Origin: an uncultured Neomegalonema sp.
GTDB taxonomy: Bacteria > Pseudomonadota > Alphaproteobacteria > Rhodobacterales > Rhodobacteraceae
Length of the DNA stretch: 32,564 nt
Direction: 5' to 3'
Assembly: GCA_937928005.1 (NCBI GenBank)
Contig: CALFVD010000114.1
Coordinates: 1 to 32,564 of the forward strand
Every line of letters begins with the position of its first letter. Within the stretch, counting starts at the first letter, position 1. A program made the translations under genes and the position numbers. Under the pieces are notes generated by a model. That model saw only the letters and a list, made by a program, of their open reading frames with translations. It was not told the origin of the DNA and did no database searches. Positions 1 through 7,315 of the stretch are shown here, one piece after another.

Positions 1-228
1 AGCATCGAAAACTCCCTGCACTGGGTGCTCGACGTCACCTTCCGCGAGGATGAATGTCGCGTCCGGGATCGAACCGCCGCCCACAACTTCGCCATGCTCC
101 GCAAGATCGCCCTCAACCTCATCAAGCAAGATTCAACCGCCAAAACATCCCTCAAGGACAGACGCAAAAAAGCCGCCTGGGACAACGATTATATGACACA
201 AATCGTAACCGGAAAATCTCATGCGTGA
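1..228 (+). CDS. ISAs1-family transposase, C-terminal fragment (cut by window start)
   Basis: The reading frame is open from base 1 and ends at a TGA at 226-228. The 75 visible residues begin SIENSLHWVLDVTF and continue through NFAMLRKIALNLI and RRKKAAWDNDYM. This is the C-terminal signature of ISAs1-family DDE transposases (H-repeat associated), with the HWxLDVxF block that precedes the final catalytic region. The N-terminal part lies outside the window, so completeness cannot be judged. The stop codon sits a few bases before a probable element end at about 234, and the next genes belong to a mobilization locus, so the element seems to have landed just upstream of, or inside, that locus. Confidence 0.85.
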   Translation, partial: SIENSLHWVLDVTFREDECRVRDRTAAHNFAMLRKIALNLIKQDSTAKTSLKDRRKKAAWDNDYMTQIVTGKSHA

Positions 229-234
229 GCCCTG
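218..234 (+). repeat. Probable right end of the ISAs1-family element
   Basis: Directly after the transposase stop the sequence ends in GCGTGAGCCCTG; read inward on the other strand this is CAGGGCTCACGC. ISAs1-family ends commonly look like this and lie very close to the transposase stop. The partner end is outside the window, so the repeat and any target duplication cannot be verified. The exact boundary (about 234) is an inference. Confidence 0.45.
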
Positions 235-247
235 GGGTCGGATCAGC

Positions 248-409
248 ATGAGTGAGGCGGATCGGCTGATGTTGCTCGAACTGCGCGATGCGATCCGCCA
301 ATCGCGGGGAGCGTTCGATGTTTACACAAAGGCCGCGGCCAATAGGGCAGGGCGGCTGCCCGTTGCGAAGCCAGCAGTGCGCGTCGATGCGAACGAGCCT
401 GTTTCCTGA
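248..409 (+). CDS. Small protein of unknown function upstream of relaxase
   Basis: A 53-residue reading frame starts at ATG 248 (MSEADRLMLLELRD) and ends at TGA 407-409, overlapping the ATG of the relaxase frame as TGATG. The overlap suggests translational coupling with the relaxase. The frame also runs upstream into the IS end to ATG 221, so the original gene may have been longer and lost its 5' part to the insertion. The sequence is helical and basic near its end; I recognise no family. By position it could be a remnant of a relaxosome accessory gene, but no motif supports that. Confidence 0.35.
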   Translation: MSEADRLMLLELRDAIRQSRGAFDVYTKAAANRAGRLPVAKPAVRVDANEPVS

Positions 410-2285
410 TGGCCGAGACGACCACCAGCGCGAAACGCCCCGACTTCGTCACGGTGCTGATGGGCGACCAATGGCTGGAGATCGAATGGCGTAAGGCGAT
501 TGGCGGCAAGGCGGCTGCACTTCGGGACGGTGCTGGAGGTGGAGGAGGGCGGTATGCCGCGTCCCTGAACGACCGTCAGCGCATCGGCAATGCCCTCGGT
601 GCACCCCAGGCCGTGGTGAAAGTGATCTCGGGGGCGGTGTCTCTGATCGCGGGGAGTTGACGGCGCAGCTCAAGTATCTTTCTCGGGATGGCGATCTTGA
701 GCTCGAACAGGCCGATGGCGACATTCGCGGTCTTGTCGAGACGCGGGGTGAGATCGAAGAGATCGCTGAACTCTGGGCGGACGACTGGAAACAAGCTGCC
801 GGGCAGGATCAACGCTTCGCCCGGGCGAAGACAAATACCTTCCACCTGCTGGTCAGCTTTCCCGAAGGCACCGATACCGAGCGCGCCAAGGCGGCGGCCT
901 GGACCTTTGCGGACCGGCTTTGCCACTCTGGAGATTACGGCGATGAATGGCGCAACGTCAGGGCGTGGCATGAGGACCGGGCGCATCCGCACATGCACCT
1001 CGTGATCGACCGACGCGGGGAATCCGGGCGGATGATGAAGATCCACCCGGCGGCAGACATAAACCCAAAAGTGCTGCGCGCGCTGCAGGTCGATACCGCC
1101 GCTGAACAGGGGATTGCGCTGAACGATACGCCCCGGTCATCGCGCGGCATAACGCGCCAGCCGGAAAGCTCCCGCGAATGGCGCGCCGAGCGCGGCCCTC
1201 AGCCGAGGGGCAGGACGAAGATGCGGGATCGCTATGCTGATCTGACGCGTAGGTTCGCTGTGGACACGGCGCGCCGCGAGGCCGAGGCGCAGAGGGAGTT
1301 GGCCGTGCGCTTGCAATCGAGAGGACAGATAGGGCTGGCCGATACCGTACAAGGTGCCGCCCGCACACTTGAAGCAGGCGGGGAGTTGAGAACCATGGAT
1401 GGTGAAGCGGCGCGGGAGATTACCCCGGAAGACCTGCAGGCGATGGATGAGGAAACGCTCTCGAAGACGATTACGGATGCGGTCCGCGAGGTAGAGGAGC
1501 TGGCTCCCCGAATGACGGATGAGAACGAGCGGGCAGCGCTTGAGGTCGAAACTGGCCAGATTCGCCGCGAGTTCGCGCATCTTCTGCCTGAGGAGGAGCG
1601 CCCTGAACATTCCCGCGAGGTCGGGCAGGGCCGGATGCGGGATCTGCTGGGTCAGGAAGCGGCAATCGCCACACGAGGACGTCTCGGGGAACACGAACCC
1701 GATGGAGACGCGAATAGTCCTAATCTGAATCACGCGTCCCGAACTGAATCGTCTGATCGAGACAACGCCGACCCCTGGGTGCAGGTCGAGGCGGCGGATG
1801 CGCGGGTCATCGAAGCCTATGAAGCGAAGGGCCTGAACGGGCAGCGTGTCTTGGCGCGCATCATCGGCGGCAAGGAAGCGGAACCCGAGACGCTGGATTA
1901 CTGGCGCGAGGAAGAGATCAAGGAACTCATGCGTGAGGGGGATGTCCCCCGGACCGTCGCCACACGCGAGATCGATGACTTGCAGAAATTCGCGTCTGGG
2001 ACATACCGCGAGGCGGAACGGCAGATCGAGCGCGGGGTGGACCGTGACCCACAGAACGAGATCGAGCGCGACAGGCCAGACGATGCGCGACGCAGTGTCG
2101 AGCGCGAAGCGGTGGCCGCCGAGCGCGCAGAACCGGAAACCGATAGGGCAACGCCCGAGTTGCTCTCGGAGGAGGAACTCAGCGCGCGTCTTCAACGCGG
2201 CGAGCAGGCTCTCGAACAGGCGCGACGCGATGGCCTTGCTCCCGAGACGGAAATATCGAACGGCCGTGGCCTCGATTTCGGCTGA
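409..2285 (+). pseudogene. Relaxase (mobilization nuclease), split by a frameshift at a G-run
   Basis: This gene would nick the transfer origin and pilot single-stranded plasmid DNA during mobilization. The N-terminal part (409-660, from MAETTTSAKRPDF) ends just after AVVKVISG. The rest lies in another frame and reads GGVSDRGELTAQLKYLSRDG and onward to 2285. Joining the frames at the G-run 630-634 restores a continuous VKVISGG...LKYLSRDG relaxase N-terminus, so the break is real in this sequence. The downstream part contains the metal-binding histidine cluster HEDRAHPHMH (about 970-1000), then a long acidic, charged, helix-rich tail. The downstream frame could start only at TTG 657, which would drop the N-terminal strand. 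The corrected length is about 625 residues. The coupling-protein gene follows after 10 bases. The cause may be decay, a sequencing error in the G-run, or, less likely, programmed frameshifting. Confidence 0.8.
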
Positions 2286-2295
2286 GGGGGCAGAT

Positions 2296-4242
2296 ATGGA
2301 TTCTTCGATTTCTCGCGCGGTGCTTGTCGTGTTCATCGCCTTGTTCGGATGCGCAGTTTTTCTCGCCGTCCTCAACGGCTGGGTTGCGCTGAGCTTTCAT
2401 CAGCCCCTTGAGAGCATCCGTCCGTGGACCTGGCTGTATGCGCCCCAGGCTTGGCGGCTCGTCCGCCCGGAAGCATTTGACGAGGCGCTTCAATACGCAA
2501 TGCTGTCAGGGGGCGGTGTCATGATGGCGCTTCTGGCCCTTGCTTTCCGGCCCCCGGTCGAAAGTCCGCATGGGGATGCGAGATGGGCGACCCAGCGTGA
2601 GATGCGCAAAGCCGGTCTGATCGAACCGCATGGTATCGTTCACGGCAAACTCGGTGGTGTGCGCTCTTTCGCACCGTTCCTGCAGGTGCGCCGCGAGGAT
2701 CATTCCAATGTGCTGCTTGTTGCACCACCCGGAGCGGGGAAGGGCGTCGGGGTCGTCATTCCGACCCTGCTGACCTATCCCGGATCCACAATCGTTCTCG
2801 ATGTGAAGGGCGAGAACTTCGATGCGACGGCCCGTCGTCGCCAAGACATGGGCGATAACGTGTATCGTTTCTCACCCTACGACCCTGCTGGTCAGACGCA
2901 TCTGTTCAATCCGCTCGACGCTGTTGCCAGGATGGAAGACGAGGAGCGCCGCTTCACGGAACTGCGACGGATCGCCAGCCATCTGCTCGTCGCGAAGGGC
3001 AAGTCGGACGAGCCGTTCATCGATGGGGCGCGCGAACTCTTCAGTGCGCTGGCCTCCATCGTCGTCACGACGAAGGTGCCGACCATCGGGCATGTCTACC
3101 GCCTGCTCGCGCCGGTGATGCGCTCGAAGGAGGATCAGGAGAGGCGCATGCAGGGCAATAATGGTGGTGAAGTCGCCCCCGCCGACATGGCCGCCCGGTT
3201 TGCCCAGCTTGCCGGACAGGCACGCATTCCGGCGGCGGTGATGACGCTGTCGCAGTTCGCGGCCTATGACCAGAAGACGATTGCGGTCTATCTCTCCGTC
3301 CTGAAGGCGTCCGGGCTTGGCGCATGGGGCGATCCGGCGGTGAACAGGGCGACGGCGGCGAGCGATTTCGATCTGGCGGCCCTGCGCCGAACGCCCGCAT
3401 CAATCTACCTCGTGATCGGCCCGAACGACATGGAGGCCCTTGGCCCGGTCGCGCGGCTCTTCTTCCAAAGCGCGATCGCGGCGTTGCAGCGTAATCTCCC
3501 TACCGAAAAAGAACCGTTCCCGGTGTTGCTCGTGCTCGACGAGTTCAAGAGCCTCGGGCGTATGGAGGCCATCTCCAATGCTGCAACCACGTTGCGCGGC
3601 TATGGCGGGCGCATGTTGATCGTGGTGCAGGGCGCGCCGAACCTTGAGGAGGTCTATGGCCGTGCGGGGCGCGACGGGCTGATGAACGCCTGTCAAGTCC
3701 ATGCCTATATGTCGCTCAACGATGCCAGCACGAAGGAAATGGTCTCGCGCTCGCTCGGCTCTCGCGAAATCCGCACGCCCAGCGAAAGCACCAGCCGTAC
3801 AACTGGCAGGTTCGGCTTCAGCAGAACGATGTCTGAACAGACCCGTGCAAAACGCTTGCTGACGGAGGATGAGATCGGACGGCTCGGCACGGACGATATC
3901 CTAATCTTAGCCCAGAACCTGCGCCCCATCCGTGCGCGCAAGGTTCGTTACTACGCCGACCGATCCCTGAAACGTCTCTACCGGAGCCAGAAGAACGCGA
4001 AACCGGTGGAAGTGCTGAAACCAATCGCTGGAGAGATCGCTGGAGAGCCGGAGAATGTTTCCGCGCTGACCAACGCCGAAGCGGTTCAGATGGTCACGAT
4101 GCTGAATGTCTTGAATGATGCGCGCAATAGCGTGGAAAATCAGTCCATCCCCGAAACAGCTGCAGGTGACAAAACTGAAAAGATCGCCGGATTTCTCAAC
4201 AAAACGGCGAAAGCGCGAAAAACAGTCGAGGGTGCAGGGTGA
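2296..4242 (+). CDS. Type IV secretion coupling protein, VirD4/TraG family
   Basis: This 648-residue inner-membrane ATPase would link the relaxase-DNA complex to a type IV secretion channel. ATG 2296 was chosen because GAGGGGG lies 6 bases upstream and it immediately follows the relaxase stop. Two hydrophobic segments (about residues 8-33 and 66-84) would anchor the N-terminus. Walker A is APPGAGKG (about 143-150) and Walker B is VLLVLDEFKSLG (about residues 410-421), followed by the TTLRGYGGRMLIVVQ segment typical of the family. The length is normal for TraG/VirD4. No virB/trb channel genes are visible in the window, so here it is a mobilization partner only. The gene looks intact, unlike its relaxase partner. 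Confidence 0.95.
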   Translation: MDSSISRAVLVVFIALFGCAVFLAVLNGWVALSFHQPLESIRPWTWLYAPQAWRLVRPEAFDEALQYAMLSGGGVMMALLALAFRPPVESPHGDARWATQREMRKAGLIEPHGIVHGKLGGVRSFAPFLQVRREDHSNVLLVAPPGAGKGVGVVIPTLLTYPGSTIVLDVKGENFDATARRRQDMGDNVYRFSPYDPAGQTHLFNPLDAVARMEDEERRFTELRRIASHLLVAKGKSDEPFIDGARELFSALASIVVTTKVPTIGHVYRLLAPVMRSKEDQERRMQGNNGGEVAPADMAARFAQLAGQARIPAAVMTLSQFAAYDQKTIAVYLSVLKASGLGAWGDPAVNRATAASDFDLAALRRTPASIYLVIGPNDMEALGPVARLFFQSAIAALQRNLPTEKEPFPVLLVLDEFKSLGRMEAISNAATTLRGYGGRMLIVVQGAPNLEEVYGRAGRDGLMNACQVHAYMSLNDASTKEMVSRSLGSREIRTPSESTSRTTGRFGFSRTMSEQTRAKRLLTEDEIGRLGTDDILILAQNLRPIRARKVRYYADRSLKRLYRSQKNAKPVEVLKPIAGEIAGEPENVSALTNAEAVQMVTMLNVLNDARNSVENQSIPETAAGDKTEKIAGFLNKTAKARKTVEGAG

Positions 4243-4328
4243 TGCGGATCATCTGATGCATTCGCGCATTTTGCGTCTCGACATCGGTCAGTGTTGAGCT
4301 GTGTTCGACATTTGAGAGGATCTGGACG
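4243..4328. other. Short convergent gap between virD4-like gene and hipA
   Basis: These 86 bases separate two convergent genes. I see no good hairpin with a T-tract and no coding sequence. Confidence 0.4.
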
Positions 4329-5642
4329 TCACTCAAGGAAAGTCAGTCGGTTGCGCCGTTGCTTAATCCCATTACGCAGATGCTCGATAATGTTTGAGGG
4401 GAAGTTTGATGGCAGGGCGTTTGCCGCGGTGTCGAGGGCATCGAGAGCTGTGTCCCCGATCTCCGTAACGATCTGTCGGCCACGCGCTTCGGAGAACCCG
4501 CCAAGTGTCGCTGTCTGCACGAAATGGCGCCCCATGATTTTATCGAAGCGGTAATAACGCTTCCCTCCGACCGCCATGGCCATACGCATTTGCCTGCGAT
4601 CAATCTGCCCTGCGTCGAGAGCGGGCTGGGCCGTCAGAATGTCATAGAGCGGTGTCATCCGAAAACGCCCACCGGGGCTGAGGAAAAGACTGAAATTCTT
4701 TGCATGACCGTCGGTCGCGCCGATCAGCCAGAACACGATCTGCGCCTTGAGAAATATCGCCTGATCGTCGAGGGGTGTATCGCTACCGCGCAGCAATTCC
4801 AGGATAGCTTTTATGCTTGGTCCGCCCTGATCTTCGTATTTGAGCGTGGGGGGTATTGAGAGCGCCTGACAACAATCCTCTTGTGGCAGACGCAGCAAAC
4901 GGCCTTCTGCCGTTCGACGGCGATCAAACCGCTCGATGACGAGCGTTTTTGTCTCGCCGAAGGTTTCAATCGTGGCCGTGTTCACTGGTATGCCGAATGA
5001 CGCCGCAAGGCGTAGGCAAAAATACTCGTTCTCGACGCTGTTTGACAGATCGATACCCCCGGGCAGTGCTCCGATGGGGGGTTTGAAGATATGTGTCGTC
5101 GGTGTCGTGCCGTATGGTCTGATCCAATCGCCATCATGGCGCAAGAACGCGGTCTTTTCCTGAGCTCCCGCTACCGATATGCGAAATCCATCATCGGGAG
5201 ACAGTCCGAGCGGTGCCCGCCCGAGATGTTTCAGGATATGGTCGATCGCGTCATTATCGAGCGTCTCGCCTTCGATTTTCCCTGTGCTGTCCGGGACATC
5301 TTCGTCCTCGGGTACGAATTGCAAGGCCCCGACGCAATCACGACCGATGACTGAAAGCAGACTCCATGCGTCGGTTCCTTGTGCTCCGACTCGCTCTGCG
5401 ACGAGGCGGCGGAGTGGATCATAGTCGGGGAGAAGATTTTCGAAGACCACTGCGACGGCCGCACCGCGATAGGGCATTTCGCGCAGGGGCAGCGACAGCG
5501 AGACTGGAATGGCGTTATCCAAGTCCAGCCAACCCGCGTGATATGCAAAAGTAATGGCACCACCTGGTTCTCGGTTCAGTGTTCCGACGTGGCGGTTATT
5601 CAGATAGGTGCGCAAGGGCCGATGGGTTCTGCGTCGTCCCAT
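4329..5642 (-). CDS. hipA: HipA-family serine/threonine kinase toxin
   Basis: HipA kinases arrest growth by phosphorylating translation factors such as glutamyl-tRNA synthetase. This 437-residue protein matches the length of E. coli HipA (about 440). It has the N-terminal subdomain with FENLLPD (about 67-73). The loop SVAGAQEKTA follows, with Ser156 matching the autophosphorylation serine. The catalytic loop is ATDGHAKNFS (Asp311, Asn316), and PLYDI holds the metal-binding Asp334. All key residues are present, so the kinase should be active. The ATG at 5642 overlaps the last base of the hipB stop, which implies coupled translation in a hipB-hipA operon. The specific substrate cannot be read from sequence. 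Confidence 0.93.
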   Translation of the reverse strand: MGRRRTHRPLRTYLNNRHVGTLNREPGGAITFAYHAGWLDLDNAIPVSLSLPLREMPYRGAAVAVVFENLLPDYDPLRRLVAERVGAQGTDAWSLLSVIGRDCVGALQFVPEDEDVPDSTGKIEGETLDNDAIDHILKHLGRAPLGLSPDDGFRISVAGAQEKTAFLRHDGDWIRPYGTTPTTHIFKPPIGALPGGIDLSNSVENEYFCLRLAASFGIPVNTATIETFGETKTLVIERFDRRRTAEGRLLRLPQEDCCQALSIPPTLKYEDQGGPSIKAILELLRGSDTPLDDQAIFLKAQIVFWLIGATDGHAKNFSLFLSPGGRFRMTPLYDILTAQPALDAGQIDRRQMRMAMAVGGKRYYRFDKIMGRHFVQTATLGGFSEARGRQIVTEIGDTALDALDTAANALPSNFPSNIIEHLRNGIKQRRNRLTFLE

Positions 5643-5896
5643 CAGAACAGCGCCTCTATATCGTCTTCATGCCCGCGCGAGCGGGATTGGATGGTCAACT
5701 CCAGATCGAGTGCAGCCAGTACGCGCAGAATCGACGGTATCCGCGAGGCTTTCTCGCCGTTCTCGATTATCGAGATCGTTTCCTGGCGCAACCCGGCTCG
5801 TTCCGCGAGCTGACTTTGCGTCCAGCCGCGCTGTTTTCGTACACGTTGTATGGCGGTACCAATCTGATGAGGGGTTCTAGCAAGTGTTTCCATCAT
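5642..5896 (-). CDS. hipB: HipB-like XRE antitoxin and repressor
   Basis: This small DNA-binding protein (84 residues from ATG 5896; a second ATG lies at 5893) would neutralise HipA and repress its own operon. Residues about 11-65 form an XRE helix-turn-helix (GTAIQRVRKQRGWTQSQLAE, then ETISIIENGEKASRI). The C-terminal tail ends HEDDIEALF; in HipB proteins such a tail often contacts HipA. There is no Shine-Dalgarno sequence: the predicted -10 box lies only 3 bases upstream of the first ATG, so translation is probably leaderless. The overlap with hipA indicates an operon. Confidence 0.9.
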   Translation of the reverse strand: MMETLARTPHQIGTAIQRVRKQRGWTQSQLAERAGLRQETISIIENGEKASRIPSILRVLAALDLELTIQSRSRGHEDDIEALF

Positions 5897-5899
5897 GGT

Positions 5900-5928
5900 A
5901 TTATGCGCTTTAGAGCATAAATATGCAA
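5900..5928 (-). promoter_or_regulatory. hipBA promoter with overlapping operator
   Basis: On the minus strand the -35 box TTGCAT (5923-5928), a 17-base spacer and the -10 box CATAAT (5900-5905) form a good sigma-70-type promoter. The expected start falls on the tandem ATG codons at 5896/5893, so the message would be leaderless. The palindrome at 5901-5920 covers the -10 and spacer, as expected for autorepression. Confidence 0.7.
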
Positions 5929-5960
5929 TATGTGTTTTTCAGCATAAAGTTGTTTTATGC
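5901..5960. promoter_or_regulatory. HipB operator pair
   Basis: The first site is TTATGC-N8-GCATAA (5901-5920). Its core TATGC-N8-GCATA has the same geometry as the E. coli HipB operator TATCC-N8-GGATA. A second dyad, GCATAA-N7-TTATGC (5942-5960), has the half-sites in the opposite order. HipB binding here is inferred from position and spacing. Confidence 0.65.
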
Positions 5961-6042
5961 GTTTTGCCACATGAAATGCACTTCCAAGTCCGGTAGATCG
6001 CTGGCGGTGTCAGTCATTCGCCCAACACCAGTACACCCTGGT

Positions 6043-6117
6043 AAAGGTATCTTTCTTTTTGATTGCCCTTAAGAAAGAAATCTTTATCAAGATCGGATGC
6101 AAGGAAAGGCATCTTTC
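6043..6117. promoter_or_regulatory. Three 31-bp-phased palindromic sites upstream of fic
   Basis: Near-identical 13-base sites start at 6043 (AAAGGTATCTTTC), 6074 (AAAGAAATCTTTA) and 6105 (AAAGGCATCTTTC). The spacing is exactly 31 bases twice, or about three helical turns. Each is a dyad of AAAG and CTTT. They lie directly before the fic start and look like an operator array. The Fic C-terminal winged-helix region is a candidate binder; no separate regulator gene is present. Confidence 0.6.
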
Positions 6118-6148
6118 CTGCCGATCACAGTAGATGGATTGTCGCTCG

Positions 6149-7315
6149 ATGCGCAGCACTGGCACTTACCGAGAGGTTTCCACTGGTGGCGAGACCGTGC
6201 AGGCCTTTGTGCCTCATCCATTGCCGCCAACCGAACCGCGACTGGACTTGACGCCAGACCGGCAGGATCGGGTGCGCCGCGCTGAACATGCGCTGGCGCG
6301 CCTTGATCTTGCGAGCGAGATGGTTCCGTCGCTCGATTGGTTCCTGTATGCATTCGTGCGCAAGGAAGCGGTTGTTTCCTCGCAAATCGAGGGAATGCAG
6401 GCGACTCTTGTCGATCTGCTCGCTTTCGAGGCCGAGAAGGGCACTGAGCCAACCGCAGATATCGAAGAGATCTGCAATTATATCGACGCGCTCAAATACG
6501 CACGTACCGAACTTGCCAAGACGAATGGCCTGCCGCTCTCCATGCGGTTGATGAACGAAGCGCATCGGCGGCTCATGGACGGTACGAGGGGGTATGGCAA
6601 ATTGCCTGGCGATGTCCGCCGCAGCCAGAACTGGATCGGAGGCAGTCGTCCGGGCACGGCGTCTTTCGTGCCTCCGCCACCGGATCTGTTGCCGCAGCTT
6701 CTGTCCGATTTCGAACACTATATCCACGGCGAGGACGATCTGCCCCCGCTTGTCAGGGCCGGATTGCTCCATGTCCAGTTCGAGACGATACATCCCTATC
6801 TCGATGGCAATGGGCGCATCGGGCGATTACTGATCGCGTTACTGCTCCAGGAATGGGGGTTGCTCAAAGCGCCACTTCTCTACTTGAGCATGCACTTCAA
6901 ACGCAATCGCAGCGAATACTATCGCAGGCTCGGGGCGGTTCGTACCGAGGGAGATTGGGAAGGCTGGACGGATTATTTTCTCGATGGCGTCACGGTGGTC
7001 GCGGATGAGGCGACCATGCTGGCGCGTGATCTATTCGCCCTCGTTTCCGAAGATCGCGCGCGGGTGTTGGCCGCCAGTGGAAGCACCGTGTCGGCGGTTC
7101 GGCTTTTCGAAAAGCTGCCTCAACATCCGATGCTGACTGTCGCAGGAGCCATCGATCTGCTCGATACGTCCAAGCCGACGGCAGCCAAGGCGATTGATCT
7201 GCTCGAACGCGCCGGGGTGCTGAAGGAAACAACGGGTCGCCATCGGGACCGGAGTTTTGTCTATCACGCCTATGTCGATCGGCTGAAAATCGGCACGGAA
7301 CTTATCGTACCATGA
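6149..7315 (+). CDS. Fic-family adenylyltransferase with C-terminal winged helix
   Basis: Fic enzymes transfer AMP (or another nucleotide moiety) to target proteins. The start at 6149 gives MRSTGTYREVSTGG, which matches the usual start of this family; ATG 6134 in the same frame is possible, and neither has a clear ribosome site. The protein has 388 residues from 6149. An inhibitory-helix motif SSQIEG lies at about 77-82, marking an N-terminally self-inhibited (class II) Fic. The catalytic motif HPYLDGNGRIGR begins at His215 and is intact. The C-terminus (about 310-388, LTVAGAIDLLDTSKPTAAKA and onward) resembles a winged helix-turn-helix. Its stop overlaps the SNF2 start as ATGA, so the two genes form an operon. 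Confidence 0.93.
   Translation: MRSTGTYREVSTGGETVQAFVPHPLPPTEPRLDLTPDRQDRVRRAEHALARLDLASEMVPSLDWFLYAFVRKEAVVSSQIEGMQATLVDLLAFEAEKGTEPTADIEEICNYIDALKYARTELAKTNGLPLSMRLMNEAHRRLMDGTRGYGKLPGDVRRSQNWIGGSRPGTASFVPPPPDLLPQLLSDFEHYIHGEDDLPPLVRAGLLHVQFETIHPYLDGNGRIGRLLIALLLQEWGLLKAPLLYLSMHFKRNRSEYYRRLGAVRTEGDWEGWTDYFLDGVTVVADEATMLARDLFALVSEDRARVLAASGSTVSAVRLFEKLPQHPMLTVAGAIDLLDTSKPTAAKAIDLLERAGVLKETTGRHRDRSFVYHAYVDRLKIGTELIVP

Noticed and set aside
630-660. Programmed ribosomal frameshift in the relaxase
   Set aside because: There is no clear slippery heptamer with a stimulatory structure, and a second gene breaks at the same G-run, so decay or error is more likely.
1137-2375. 412-residue minus-strand open frame
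   Set aside because: It is antisense to the relaxase tail and coupling-protein start; it is a GC-rich shadow with no recognisable motif.
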